From: Cyanophora paradoxa
Lineage: Eukaryota > Glaucocystophyceae > Cyanophorales > Cyanophoraceae
Direction of reading: 5' to 3'
DNA: 64,000 bases
NCBI GenBank assembly: GCA_004431415.1
Contig: QPMI01000056.1
Coordinates: forward strand, 310,001-374,000
In this document: one piece after another, positions 22,634 through 33,403 of the stretch
Position numbering within the stretch: the stretch's first letter is position 1
How the letters are laid out: each line of letters starts with the position of its first letter
The notes under the pieces: generated by a model
Seen by the model: only the letters and a program-made list of their open reading frames with translations
Database searches by the model: none
Told to the model about the DNA's origin: nothing
Position numbers and translations under genes: made by a program

Positions 22634-23492
22634 CTATGTGTAGCAGCCTCCCTCGCAGTTAGGGCAGAGCTGCGGGCGTGAGTCATGATCAGCACTTCAG
22701 TGAGGCCTCAGGGAGCTGCCGGGGTACAGGGCGGACCTCGATGCCGGCCCCCTCACAGTCAGGGCAGAAGACCTCCTCGCCCTTGCCCTTCTGGTGTCCG
22801 TACCCGTCGCACTTCCTGCACCTGCCGACCGACAGCGGAAGCGGGTGCGAAGTTCGTTCGCATTCAAATGAGCCTCCGAGCCCAGTGGCACCGATCGCGA
22901 GTGAAACTGCGCACCGAATGAAGCCGTCCCCTTCGCAGACCGTGCAGAGCTTCTCGCCGTCGCCCCGACCGCCGCCGCCGCCGCCGCCCTGCACGATACG
23001 GAGCCTCATGAGCGTGCAAGCACGCGTAAAGCGCCGAGCTCCCAGTCGGCGAGCCTAGGCCTGGGATCAGGAGCACGTCGTGGAAGCATACGCGTGCGTA
23101 CGCATGGGCCACCGCTCTTACTATGATAGCGGCTGGATCGCCTTGTTTAGAAGGCATTCTAACAGTAGAATGGGACGCGCGAGGTCCCGGTACGCGACCC
23201 ACGCGGCGCACGCGCGTGTCGCCGTCGACGTCAGCCGAACGACGCGCGGGGCACGAGACGTACGAACCCGTTTGGCAAAGCCGGGGACATAAGCCCACAC
23301 TCGCTGGATGGACGGCAGCCGGCTCAGCCTTCTGGACGGCACGAGTTTCGGCGCGTCGCGGTCGTGGCCGAACCACGAGGGCCGCGCGCTGCTTCGGAAC
23401 AGCTGCGCACGCGCCGCCGGAGCTTGATCGTGATGCTGCACCGCCGGCGGCGGCGCCGGCGGCCGCAGGAGCGCGAGAAACAGGTGCGCCAT
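22634..23492 (-). CDS. Small DnaJ-type zinc-finger protein
   Basis: The last three exons give four CxxC knuckles in the pattern of the DnaJ cysteine-rich domain: CTVCEGDG, CRKCDGYG, CPDCEGAG and CPNCEGG, ending CYT. Introns join in phase (GFIR to CRKC across gtgcgcag...cggcag; GIE to LCPNC across gtccgccc...cgcag). An acceptor (gtatcgtgcag) lies just before the Gly-rich start of the domain, so an upstream exon exists. The best candidate begins at 23,492 with MAHLFLALLRPPAPP, a possible organelle or secretory leader. No J-domain is present, as in plant BSD2-like or other stand-alone DnaJ zinc-finger proteins that act as chaperone partners. The 5' exon assignment is tentative. Confidence 0.75.
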
Positions 23493-23525
23493 TAGCCGGG
23501 TACAGCTAGTTTCGTCGCAAAAACA

Positions 23526-23775
23526 ATGTCGCTGTTCGCCCAGGCCGCTGAGGCGCTCCGCAGCGGTGCGGTCAACGCCTCTAGAGCAACTTAATCTTCT
23601 CGCTGCAAAGAACCCAACAGACTCCAACGTTAACCGCCCTCGCCGCAGGACTTGCAACCGCGGCCGCCCGTTCAACCGGCATGGCGGCTGTCGCTCGGTT
23701 ATCGATCAAGAGAGCCGACTTTGAAGACCTTCGGTATTCTGCCCTCCTCTTCCTGCTCGTTTACAGCCACATAGG
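23526..23775 (+). CDS. Short membrane protein, possibly mitochondrial; 3' end unresolved
   Basis: An ATG in good context (aacaatg) opens MSLFAQAAEALRSG. An intron (gtgcggtcaac...cgccgcag) joins it in phase to a second exon with RSTGMAAVARLSIKR and YSALLFLLVYSHIG. The N-terminus is an amphipathic, Arg-containing helix, as in mitochondrial presequences, and the C-terminal 13 residues are hydrophobic. A donor gtgcgc follows directly, but I could not find the next exon in the GC-rich DNA downstream. I do not recognise the family. Its start is 33 bases from that proposed for the divergent zinc-finger gene. Confidence 0.4.
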
Positions 23776-24506
23776 TGCGCGCGCCAGCTGCAGCGCTAGC
23801 TCTAGGTCTCGAGCTCGCGCGCGCGCGCGCGCGCCCTACTGACGTACCGACTGCTGCCGCATGTATATGTACACGCAGCCACGAACGACCGCATCAGCGG
23901 TACGTATACGCGCGCCGCGGCGCGCGTACGCGTGCGCGCGCTTGAAATTGCGCACTTAAGCTTGTACTACGGTACACACTGACTGCTCTGACTGCCGCGC
24001 CGCGCACATGCATATACACTGTTATACAGCCACGCACGACCGCATCAGCGGTGCTTTACCCGCGCCCGGCGCGGCGCCCGGCGGCCGCGGCCGCGGCATG
24101 TTCGATCTTTTCACTGAAACTTAAAGCTTGCATGCAGAGTTGAACGATCGCGAACTGCGCGGTGCGCGCCGCGGCGACGCCCTTGAACTTATTCCGGGAT
24201 CCCGCGACTCCGCCTGATCCCCGGGCCCGGCCGCGGCCCGGCGGACTCCGGGAGTTCCTACTTCCCGCCCGGCCGCCCGGACGCCGGGCTGACCGGGCGC
24301 CTCTTGATCGTATACGTATCTGCAGCTGCAATTTTGCGCGGCCAAATGCATACATCGAGCTAGCCAGATACATGTACAGACCGGGCCGGGCGTCCCATAC
24401 ACGTATAAACGCAGAAAAGCCTTGAAAGGGGCGGCCGGGCGCCCGGCCGCGGGGCCCGGCCCCAGCGGCCCGGCCCGCCGCGCGCGATCGAGCGGCGCGA
24501 TTGAGC
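23776..24506. repeat. Intergenic with a 150-base-spaced direct repeat
   Basis: The block cagccacgaacgaccgcatc (near 23,876) recurs as cagccacgcacgaccgcatc (near 24,030), with similar flanks (gactgctgccgc/gactgccgcgcc and GC palindromes). A (gc)n tract lies at 23,815-23,833. No gene is visible. Confidence 0.55.
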
Positions 24507-26172
24507 TCAGTCGTCCCCCTTGCCCTTCCTCCCCCCCTTGGCCTTCCCCCCCTTCGGCGCCCGCTTCTTCGCCTTGGTGTCCTTGCTCTTCTTCCTGTAA
24601 CCCCCGTCCCGCTCCTTTTTTTCCGCCCGCTCCCGGTCCTGTGCCGCGTTGTACCGGTTCGCCGCCTGCTCAGACGGCTCAGATCAGATCAGATCCGATC
24701 CGATCTGAGTTCTGATCCGAGTCACCGCGTCCGTGTCGATCTCGGGGCCCGAGCCGACGATCTTCTCGAGGACTCCTAGGGACTTGGCGCGCTCCGCCTT
24801 GCCCTGGGCCTTCGGGGCCACCACCGCGTCGAACTGGGGCGAGCGAAGCGATCAGAGGGGGCGGGGGCGGCCACATCATAAGCCCGGCGGCTCATAGGCT
24901 CGCGGACCTTCCTCCGCTTGCCCCTGTGCGCGTCCGGCTCTGCGTCCAGCTTCTTGTCGAACCGGCCTACGGATGCCGTCGCCGTCTGCGGCGCGGCGCG
25001 GCGCGGCGCGGCGGTGAGGCGGGACGGGATCAAACGGCGAGGATCGGGAGGGGCCGTCCGCCCCCCCCCCCCCCCCTTCTCCCTCCGGCTCACCTGAGCA
25101 AGCTTCAGCGCTTCCTCGACCTTGTCCTTGCCTGCGGGCACGCTCGCTCGCTCAGGCTGCTCAGGCGGTCCTGAGAGATCAGATCTGATCTTCGCGTGCG
25201 CACCCACGCGCTTCTTCTCGAGCGGAGCCTTCTTCGTCTTTTTCTCCGGGATCGACGTGGATAGCTCGACGCTCGCTGCGGACGAAGGCGCGCGGGTGCA
25301 GGCGTCGGCGTCGGCGTCGGCGCGCGAATTCGATCCGGATCGATTCGACGGAGCGCGCGCGCACCCGGGGTCCCCTTGGGGAGCACTCCCGCACGCTTCA
25401 GGTTCTCCATTCGCCGCTTCTCCTGCTTCGACATCTGCAGGGGACGTCAGCGTGCATGCATGCGCGCGCGCGCTCGGTGGCCTGGCGCCGCTCGCCTTCT
25501 CCCGCTTCGCCTCCGCGCGCTTGTCGAAGGGATCTTGGGACGGATCTGTCCGCGGCGCGCTCAACGAGCAGAGATTTACGAGAGCGCTACGATGCGCGTG
25601 TGGGCGCCTCACCCTCGCCCTGCTTGGCCGGGATGACCCACGCGTCGGTCTCCTCGCGCGCCGCCCGCCCGTAGCCCCACCGCGGCTTCCACTCGCCCGT
25701 CGCGTCGTCGAACTCCATGCGCCCGCGCTTCCGCTTGACGATCCCCTTCTGCTCCGCGAACTTCTGCCACTTCGTCTTGGCCTTCCCCTTCGGGATCTGC
25801 GGGGCGTCGGGCCGGCTTAGCTTTCGCGATCAGGCGCGGCGGGGAGGGCCCGCCGCGCGCGTACGCGGATGCCCACGCACAGGCTTTTCTCTTGGGAGCA
25901 CGGTTGTGGGCGGCGGCAGCTCCGCAACCCTCCCAACTTCGGCGGATCGCGTCGGGAGCTCGAAAAGCTTGTTCAGCAGTAGCTGCACACAATCCCGCGC
26001 ATGTGACTTCAGGTATTCATCCTTCTTCGACGATCTGCACCGCAGTGAGCGCTGAGATCGGAGCCCCCGCGCGCGGCGGCCCGCACTTCAGCGCCTTCGC
26101 GTCCAGGGGGCCCGGGTCAAAGCAGGCAAGGTTGCCGAGGTCAAACTGCAGGTCCAGCTCCCTTTCTGTCAT
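24507..26172 (-). CDS. RRS1: Ribosome biogenesis regulatory protein RRS1
   Basis: RRS1 is a nucleolar 60S assembly factor that works with RPF2 to load the 5S RNP. Exons in order: MTERELDLQFDLGNLACFDP; SSKKDEYLKSHARDCVQLLL; NKLFELPTRSAEV; PPPTTVLPREKSL; KGKAKTKWQKFAEQKGI; KRKRGRMEFDDATGEWKPRW; GYGRAAREETDAWVIP; DPFDKRAEAKREK; MSKQEKRRMENLKRAGVLP; AGKDKVEEALKLAQ; TASVGRFDKKLDAEP; then a basic tail with ANRYNAAQDRERAEKKERD and repeated Lys/Gly. This matches the RRS1 order (DVGNL, LPREKP, KWE/QKFA, GEWRRRWGY, DQFAKR). The AA|A split codon at LK|SSKK is restored by the gtgcgggcc...gtgcag intron. The start is the first Met before the conserved domain. It is divergent from mL43. Confidence 0.95.
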
Positions 26173-26352
26173 GGCCGGCTTGCTGCGCGGGGCCCCCGAT
26201 CGTGTGAGCAGGCGCTGGGCGCGGAGGTGGGGCGGGCGCACTACTTCGCCTCCGCCTCCTGGATAATCGCCATCGCATCCATGGCGCCGCGCCCTGGCTG
26301 TGCTACGATCGCGGGTCGGGCTAGTTGCAACGAAGAAAGGGTACAGTTCGCG

Positions 26353-26951
26353 ATGGCGACGAAGCGCGGTGTCTATCAGCTCTCGAAGCTGTCGGTGCAC
26401 TACTGCAAGCATGGAGGGAGCAGCGCGGGCATGCGGTTCGCGCCGGCTGCGGCCCGCTAGGCACACACGCCGGTTGCCTGATCGACCCGCGCGGCCTCGC
26501 AGGGAGTATATCGCGAAACACCTCGTGCCGTTCGCAGAGGCGAACCCGTGGCTGAGGATAGAGACCCAGATGAAGCCGAACAAGCACCCGCACATCATCG
26601 GCACCTACGGTCCGCGCCGCCCTCGGCCCCGCGCGTCGGCGCTGAAGCGCTGCCGCCGCCAGTGACCGGCATCTCGATGGAGGACGGCTGCCGGAACCTC
26701 TCGCCGGAGGAGATCCACGAGAAGGTGCTGGCGATGCGCAACAAGAGCAGCTCGAAGCCGCCGACCCTCGTGAACCGCGTCATAACGAAGCACCCTAGCA
26801 TCCAGGGCGTCTGGTGCGCGCGCCGCGCCGCGGAGAGACACATATGCATCCCGCCCGCGCCGCCGCTCACGCCCTCGCCCGCAGGCACCCTGGCCTCGCC
26901 CCGCAGGACATCCAGAGTGCGGAGCACCAAAACGTATCCAGCGGGAGCTAG
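26353..26951 (+). CDS. Mitochondrial large-subunit ribosomal protein mL43
   Basis: A protein of the L51/S25/CI-B8 thioredoxin-like family, a component of the mitochondrial ribosome. Four exons join in phase: MATKRGVYQLSKLSVHYCKH then GGSSAGMR; EYIAKHLVPFAEANPWLRI and KPNKHPHIIGTY; VTGISMEDGCRNLSPEEIHE, KVLAMRNKSSSKPP and ITKHPSIQGVW; then a short HPGLAPQDIQSAEHQ tail. Animal mL43 shows the same blocks (LTVRYCDWGGSSRGIR, NPQLEV, HPHLKGFY, VTKHPSVQGTW). Split codons at MR|E, Y|V and W are restored by introns starting gttcg, gtccg and gtgcg. The stop lies only 63 bases from the convergent MBOAT gene. Confidence 0.93.
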
Positions 26952-27013
26952 CGAGCGGCCTCCGTCAGATAGGAGTCCATTAATTAGATAGCCTTCAGTT
27001 AGCTACACTCTTC

Positions 27014-28804
27014 CTACATCCTACTAGCTGTCGATGCCGCTTCTATCCCGAGCAGCGGATCCCTAGCGCCGCAGCGACGTGCCCGCTCCCGCCGCAGCCA
27101 AAGGATCGCTCGAATGGGGCCAGGAAGATCGTGTTCGTCAGCTGCGGCGGCGCCGTCGATCGCCGCGGCGCTGCGGCCGGGCGGGCGGCCGGCGGGCGGG
27201 CGGTGGCGCATGCGCACGCTGAAGAACACGGAGGTGGCGAGGATCGCGAGCGCTCGGGGCGGGGCGGGGACGAGGCCCTCCAGCAGCGTCTGCGCATGCG
27301 GGCGCCGCTCACCGCCGGCGGGGGCGGGGCGGGGCGGGGCGCGGGCGGGGCGGGGCGGGGCGGGGCGGGGCGGGCCTGCAGGATGCACACTGTACCGTAG
27401 TGCTGCCGTCAGCGAAGCCGAAGCGGAGGCACTCGGGCAGAGCGAGCGGCGGACCTGCGCCGTGGAGGCTGAAGAAGAGGACCTGCTCCCCGCGCGTCTC
27501 GCCGGTCCCGAGCACAACAATCGCCTCGCGCACGACGTCAGAGAGACGCTTCAATTTCAAATTTTCGCGTGAGATCAAATATTTCACCTCGTGGACGGCG
27601 GCGGAGGCGCCGAAGACGGCGGTAGCCGCGGCGGCGCCCGCCACCCGCCGGCGCACGCCGGCCTTCAGGAGCCGCGCGCGTACGGGCTCGAAGACGACCT
27701 CCCTGAAGAAGACGATGTTAGGCAGGTTCCAGCGGCGCGACCACAGGTCCTGCGAATTTAGAATCTGAGCGCGCTTCAAATAGATCAGACTTCAAAGGTC
27801 GGACCCTCGGCGAGCTGGCGAGAAATGGGTTGTCGAAGAGGATCCCGAACTCTATGCCCGTGATGAGGCTGTAGACGCCGATGAGGATGTCTGCGGGTGT
27901 CAAAGCGAAATTGATCCGACCGTGAGCGCTAGCATGAGAGGAAATTCGAAAGCGGAGCGAGGAGCCGCGACGACTTGCGCATGCAGGAACGCGCCGGAGG
28001 TCCCGTCGCATGTGAGGAAGAACATCCAGGAGCAGACGTACGCGCGCCGCAGAGTCGAGAGGAGACCCGTCGACGGCCGCAGATCCGCCACGGAGGCGAT
28101 GATGGCGAAGGCGAGGAGCTTCAGTGCGCCTAGGGCCATCCTCCGGAGTGCGGACACCCTTGCGATCGACGCGTCGCTCGCCTTGTCGCGCGCCAGGTAG
28201 CGGGGCGGAATTGCTAGATCCTGGAGCACCTGCGGGCGCTCCAACGTCAGCTCAAGATATGTATCATCTAGAATGCGGATCTGGGACGACACTGGGGCGC
28301 GGCGAGCTTGAAAGCCTGCAATTGAGCTCGAGAAGAGGGGCAGGCATAACTGGGCGTCGGGCGCGCGGGGCGGCCGTCGACTTTATGAAAAGGATACCAA
28401 CACTACCCTTAAGCGCTGCGAAGGGCGATCGTGTAACGTACGCGCACCCTTTTCAATCGAGGCCGACGGCCTGATTTGAGCTCCAGCGCCAGCGCGTGGA
28501 CAAGGCTCATGCCGTTTACTACCGACAGGAATGCCATGGCGAAGTGAGGCACCTCGAGCTGCATTGTGTGCCTGAGCAGCTGCTCAGCAGCAGCCGCGGG
28601 GGGTACCTGCGCATGCGTCGAAGTTATGAGCGCGCCGGGCGGAGCCCTGCTCCCGCTTTGCGCGGAGGCGACCACAAAGACATTGAGCACGCCGACCCTC
28701 GTCATGGTGCGGCGCCAAGCTTCTCCGGGCCGAACAGCGCGAACCCAACCAAACGCTCTCGCATGCCACAGCGCAATGCAGGTCGAGATCATCACAACCC
28801 CCAC
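27014..28804 (-). CDS. MBOAT-family acyltransferase, wax-synthase type
   Basis: A polytopic membrane acyltransferase. The most diagnostic exon reads LWSRRWNLPNIVFFREVVFEP, then GAAAATAVFGASAAVHEV. The W-RRWN motif and the conserved His in a hydrophobic helix are typical of wax synthases and related MBOATs that esterify fatty acyl-CoA to alcohols or glycerolipids. Other hydrophobic segments are MISTCIALWHARAFGWV, GVLNVFVVASAQ, ALKLLAFAIIASVADL, RAYVCSWMFFLTCDG, DILIGVYSLITGIEFGILF, EQVLFFSLHGAG and ALAILATSVFFSV. The exact exon set and N-terminus are uncertain. The 3' introns contain a tandem ggggc run at 27,320-27,372. The substrate cannot be told from sequence. It is convergent with mL43 and divergent from GH31. 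Confidence 0.78.
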
Positions 28805-29268
28805 GGCTCCATCGCTCTGGGCTCAGTCGTGCTCGAGCTCGCGGGCTCCAGCGGCTCGCCTGGCGGTCTCTCACTCAGCATCCGCCGGCGGGCTGCAGCC
28901 TGCAGCTGGGGCCGATGGCGACCGCCACGAGACCGTCGCTGCTGCGCGCCTGGGCTCCGGCAGCTCAATTTCAAACTCCGCCTTCAGCGGCGACCGCGGC
29001 GGCTCGTTCGAATTCGGATTCCGCGGCTCGCGGGCGCGTCTGCGCGTCTCCCGCAGCGGCGAGGACGCGTTTGAAGTGTTCTGGAGCCCTGCACAGGATC
29101 TGGAGAGCGGTCTCGCCGCCGGATCGGGCGCCTGCGCCGGGCCGGGAGACGAACAGGCGGGCCCCGAACAGGAGGATGCGCGGGACCTTCGCGCGTCCGG
29201 CCGCTGGCGCGCGCTGCGATTCTCCTCTCAATCTGCTTTCCTGAACCGAATCGAGCCTTACAACGCAG

Positions 29269-31744
29269 GTACGGTGGCCCCGAGCTAATCGACCAGCGCT
29301 GGCCAGTCGACGGCGCCAGCATGCCCGCGCGCTCCCCCGCGCCCCGCGCCCCGTTTTTACCGCCGCCCGGCCCGCGAAGAACTCGTACCCGCAGATGACG
29401 GAGCTGTACCCCCGCGAGTTCGACGCCGCGTCGGGTCTCCTCGGGATCGCGGAGGCGCGCTGGACGACCAGCCGCGGTGCGCCTCCCGCCTGCCGGCCCT
29501 GTACCCCCCATCCGCGCCGCCAACCGTATTCCAGGTCTCGATCTCGAGGTGTACCCCGGGCCCGGCCTCGCCGTGGCGTTCAACGGGGCGGGTGACGGGC
29601 TCCTCCGCCTGCGGGGCCGATCCCTGCGCTACGCGGTTCGAGTCCACGCGGGCCCCAAATCCGCCGCCCTGGCGCAGCTGGCCCGACTTCCGCGCGCCGC
29701 CGTACCCCCTCCCGACGACCTCGTCGCCCGCCCCGCCTGGAGCACGTGGGCGGCCCTCGGCGCCGGCGTGCGAAATTTGAATCCCTCCCGTCCGGATTCG
29801 AACCGGCAAGAAGCCGTACCCCTCTACAGGTCTCGCAGGAATCGGTCCTGGGGTACGCGCGGGAGATCGCGTCCAGGGGGTACCCCCGCTCGCTCCTCGA
29901 GATTGCGCGCCCTAACCCTTGCCCCCTACCCTTCCTCCTCCGAACCTTACGCGTACCCCCTGTCGCAGGATGACCGCTGGAGCGCTCGCTACGGAGACCT
30001 AGAGTTCGACTCCGCGAAGTTCCCGGATCCGGAGGCCCGCCAGGGTTCGCGATACCCCCCGTGCCCGCCTGCCTTTCGCCGCAGGCGATGCTGGCGGAGC
30101 TGCGGGCGCTTGGATTTGCGGTATCCCTCTGGGTCCTGCCCTGGGCGGCAGCCGACTCCGCTGCGTTCGTTGTGCGCCGCCGCGCCGGTCCTTCTTTTCT
30201 AAAGTCACCTGAGTCTGAGCCGGCGGGGCCAGGAGGGAGCGGAGAAGGGGTACTGGGTGACGGACGCGGCGGGATACCCACTACTCTGCGACTGGTGGCA
30301 GCCCGCCCCCGCCGCCGTGCTGGACGTCACGCGCCCCGGGGCCGCCGAGTGCCGTACCCCCCGCTCCCGTCGCCCGGGCTAGGCCGACCGGTACCGCGGG
30401 CAGGTGGTGGGGGGTACGGCTGAAGGCCCTCCAATCCCGCTTCGGCCTTGCCGGGTTCAAATTCGACGGGGCGGAGCCCCTCTTCTTCGCTCGGGTACCC
30501 CCCGCTCCCTTCTCTCCACCTTTTCCATATCGATCCCGTACCCCTCCGGCAGCCCGGCTGGCGCGCGGCCCGGCGGCTGCGATCCGCTGCCGAGTGGACC
30601 CATCTCTACGTCGAACGCGTCGCCTCGCGCTTCGCGGGGCGCGCCTGTACCCATTCCAATAGGGCCGCGTACCCCTGACCAGGGGCGGGGGCTGGGGCGA
30701 AGATACAGCGAGGTCCGCGGGGCGAGCGGCAACCAGGGGGCGTCCCTCGTGGTGCTGTATCCCCTACTCCTGCCCCCCTCCCCCTCCTTCCCCTCTCTCC
30801 TCATATGAGCTTACAGACGCGCATGCACGACCGACGGAGCGAGTGGGGCCCGCGCCTCGGCCTCGCGAGCGTCGTTCCCACCGGTACCCGTCCCCCCTTC
30901 TCCCCCCCTCCCGCGCCAGGCTGATCGCGCCGCGGCCCTTTCAGCGCTGGTCCTTGGGGCGGCTGGGTACCCCTACGTCGCTCCGGATATGGTGGGGGGA
31001 GGGGAAATCGGCGCCGTCGAGGGGCTCGCCCCGGAGCTGATGGTGCTATGAATAGCTGCCCATCTTCCCCCGGCCAGCGGAGCTCATCTGAGCCGCGCTA
31101 AGCCCGCCCGCAGGTCCGCTGGGCTCAGCTGAGTGCGTTCTTCTGCGTCGTGCAATTCAGCATACCCCCTTGGCACACGCCCTCCGTCCCTGAGGTGCCC
31201 TGCACCGTACCCCCCAAAGCCCCCCAACCCGGCCCCCTTCACGATTTGCAGGGGGGGCCCTCCGGGGAAGAGGCCGCGGAGATCGTGCGGGGGGTGCTAG
31301 CCTGGCGCGAGGAGCTGGTCGTACCCCTCCTGAGGCGCCTTGTGCGTCGCGCGGCGGAGACCGGCGAGCCCGTGAGCATGTAACCCCTCCACGCCCCTCG
31401 CGTCCCTCAACCCCCCTCCCCAGATCATCTCGCCCCTCTACTTCGCCGAGGAGGGGGAGGAGGGGGCCCGTACCCCGGCCAGCTCGGCGGGGGACCAGTT
31501 CGCGCTGGGGTACGACGACATCGTGGCGCCGGTGACGGAGGCGGGGGCGGCGTCGAGGGATCTGTACCTCCCCCCCGGCCTCTGGGTAGACGTGCTGGCA
31601 GCCCGGGGGTGGCCCGGCGGCCTGCGGGGTGCCCTCGAGGGGGGGCGCCTCCTGCGGGGGTATCCGTGCCCCCTCGGTCACGTCGCTTGGTTCCGCCGCG
31701 TCCCTAGCTATATTTCCCCAGGCCGTGGAGCTGGTGAGCGCTGA
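29269..31744 (+). CDS. Glycoside hydrolase family 31, MYORG-like branch (5' end incomplete)
   Basis: A retaining alpha-glycosidase of GH31. Exons in order: YGGPELIDQRWPVDG; FDAASGLLGIAEARWTTSRG; LDLEVYPGPGLAVAFNGAGD; PPDDLVARPAWSTWA; QESVLGYAREIASRGYP; DDRWSARYGDLEFDSAKFPD; MLAELRALGFAVSLWVLPW; YWVTDAAGYPLLCDWWQP; KSRFGLAGFKFDGAEPLFF; RSEWGPRLGLASVVP; PYVAPDMVGGGEIGA; VRWAQLSAFFCVVQFSIPPW; AWREELVVPLLRRLVRRA; IISPLYFAEEGEEG; QFALGYDDIVAPVTEAG; DLYLPPGLWVDV. The Asp in GFKFDGAE is at the position of the GH31 nucleophile. Motif order follows the MYORG/KIAA1161 type more than lysosomal alpha-glucosidase. Introns begin gtacccc and are C-rich. An upstream exon is required, because the sequence at 29,269 follows an acceptor (aacgcag). 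Substrate unknown. Confidence 0.88.
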
Positions 31745-33403
31745 GCGTCCGTGCCGCCGGGCCGAGTCCCAGACTCCCAGCCCTGCAGCTGTCTCTCACC
31801 AATGTCTCTCAGTGCCGGTCCACAGCTGCAGACACGTATACGTACATGTAGGCGTCGTGCGGGCGGGCGACGGCGATAGGTTCACGGTTGAGCGCTTCGC
31901 GCTGCCGACTAGATTTGAACTAGCTGGCCTTTGGCTGCCTCATCATGGCATGATCAGGTCGGTGCCCATGCCATGGACCGCTAGGTGCCTAGGTCAAGTG
32001 GGAAAAAGTCTGCCTTGCCTGGCCCAGTACTAGCTATAGTGGCCTGCCGCAGTGCTGTACGGTATACAGCTACCGCGCCCCTTAAGCAAGACACGGCAGA
32101 GGCAGGCTTGAAATATATATATGCACGTGCACAACTTGGCAAGCCGGCAGCCAATTGTAAGGCCTAGGCAGTGGACCGTCGGACTCCGGGACCGCGCTCC
32201 TGGCCGCACTGCGGGAGTCTGCGGCAGGACCTAGTACTCTGTACTCTGCGATCAAGCCTTGAAGCCTTGATCATGATCATGAAGGGGCCGATCGGATACG
32301 ATATACTAGATGATAATACTGGCCCCCGGGGCCCCGCCGGGCCGGGGGCCGGGGCCCGGGCCCGGCGGGCCCGGCCCCAGGCCCCAGGGCCGCGGCCCTG
32401 GCCATATAATTATAATACTATATATATGATATCGATACGTAGTACGTACTGGGCCACTACTGGCCCCGCGGCCGGGCGGGGCCGGACCCGCCGGGCCGGG
32501 CGCCAGCCGCGGGCCCGGGGCCGCCGCCGGCCCGCCGGCCCCACCGTCCTCCACGATATCGATCGTATCCGCGTTAACGTTCGTGATCATGATCACGATA
32601 TCGCCGAGTCGATTTTATCGCCGATCGATATCGCGAGTCACTGAGTCGTCGTCATATCGATCTTTCATCATTATCGATATCGGATCATCATTCGGATGCA
32701 CACTGCACACACACTGTGAGTCTGTGACACATATATCATAGTTGCAAGTTGAGCATTAATATTGCACATGTACACGTTAAATTAATGCCAAGAGGGCAAG
32801 CGCTGGCCTTGTCTCAGTTGTCAGGGCCCTTGGTGTGCACCCCCCCCAGGAGCATTTGCTTCAATTCCCGGAGGGATTGTTGTATATGGTCATGGTGCAA
32901 GGCAGGGGGCGGCGAGCGGGGCGCTCCTTGGTGGAACAAATACGTAGGCACATGCACCGGGCATGGCAGCGGCCAGGCAGGCAGTCCCTGGCAGCCGATC
33001 CTGGCATAGTGAACAGGAGCCCGGGGCGCGGCGCCGGCGAGCTAGTAGCGTAAGAGGTCTTTGTATCATACATACAAGTGGTTCGTGTGGCCGGGCGGGC
33101 TGCGCGCGCGCTGCCCTGGACGCGCGCCCGTCGAGCGTGCGGGCGCCAGCTCGGGCACTCAGATGCATGCCGGCAGCGCTCAAACCTACCACGGATGCGA
33201 TGCTAGGTCGCTGAAGATGCTGCGCGCGCCCGACGCGGCCCAGCACTCGGTTTTGACGACAGCGTCAAGGGAGGGGGGGGTGCAGTGAATTTTTCGACCG
33301 CGGGAACAGCCGGCGGCAGACCGCCGGAGAGCCGCCCCAGCCGGCCAAAACAGCGATAGCCTAGTGCACGGAGCTGCGGGCGCTCATTGCGGTTCGCCTC
33401 GCA
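31745..33403. other. Intergenic; AT core flanked by GC palindromic arms
   Basis: At 32,270-32,600 an AT-rich core (ccatataattataatac) is flanked by long G/C-only arms made of gggcccgg and ccggggcc blocks, with tgatcatgatcat at both outer edges. Elsewhere there are short palindromes and no gene. Confidence 0.5.

Noticed and set aside
28566-29260. Plus-strand Ala/Ser-rich open frame between the MBOAT and GH31 genes
   Set aside because: Its first half is antisense to the membrane segments of the MBOAT gene. The last part could contain the missing 5' exon of GH31, but no exon boundary could be fixed.
29800-29815. tRNA T-arm-like ttcgaaccgg in GH31 intron
   Set aside because: No acceptor stem, D-arm or anticodon arm can be folded around it. 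The same holds for similar short matches near 10,915 and 11,265. No RNA gene was found in the window.
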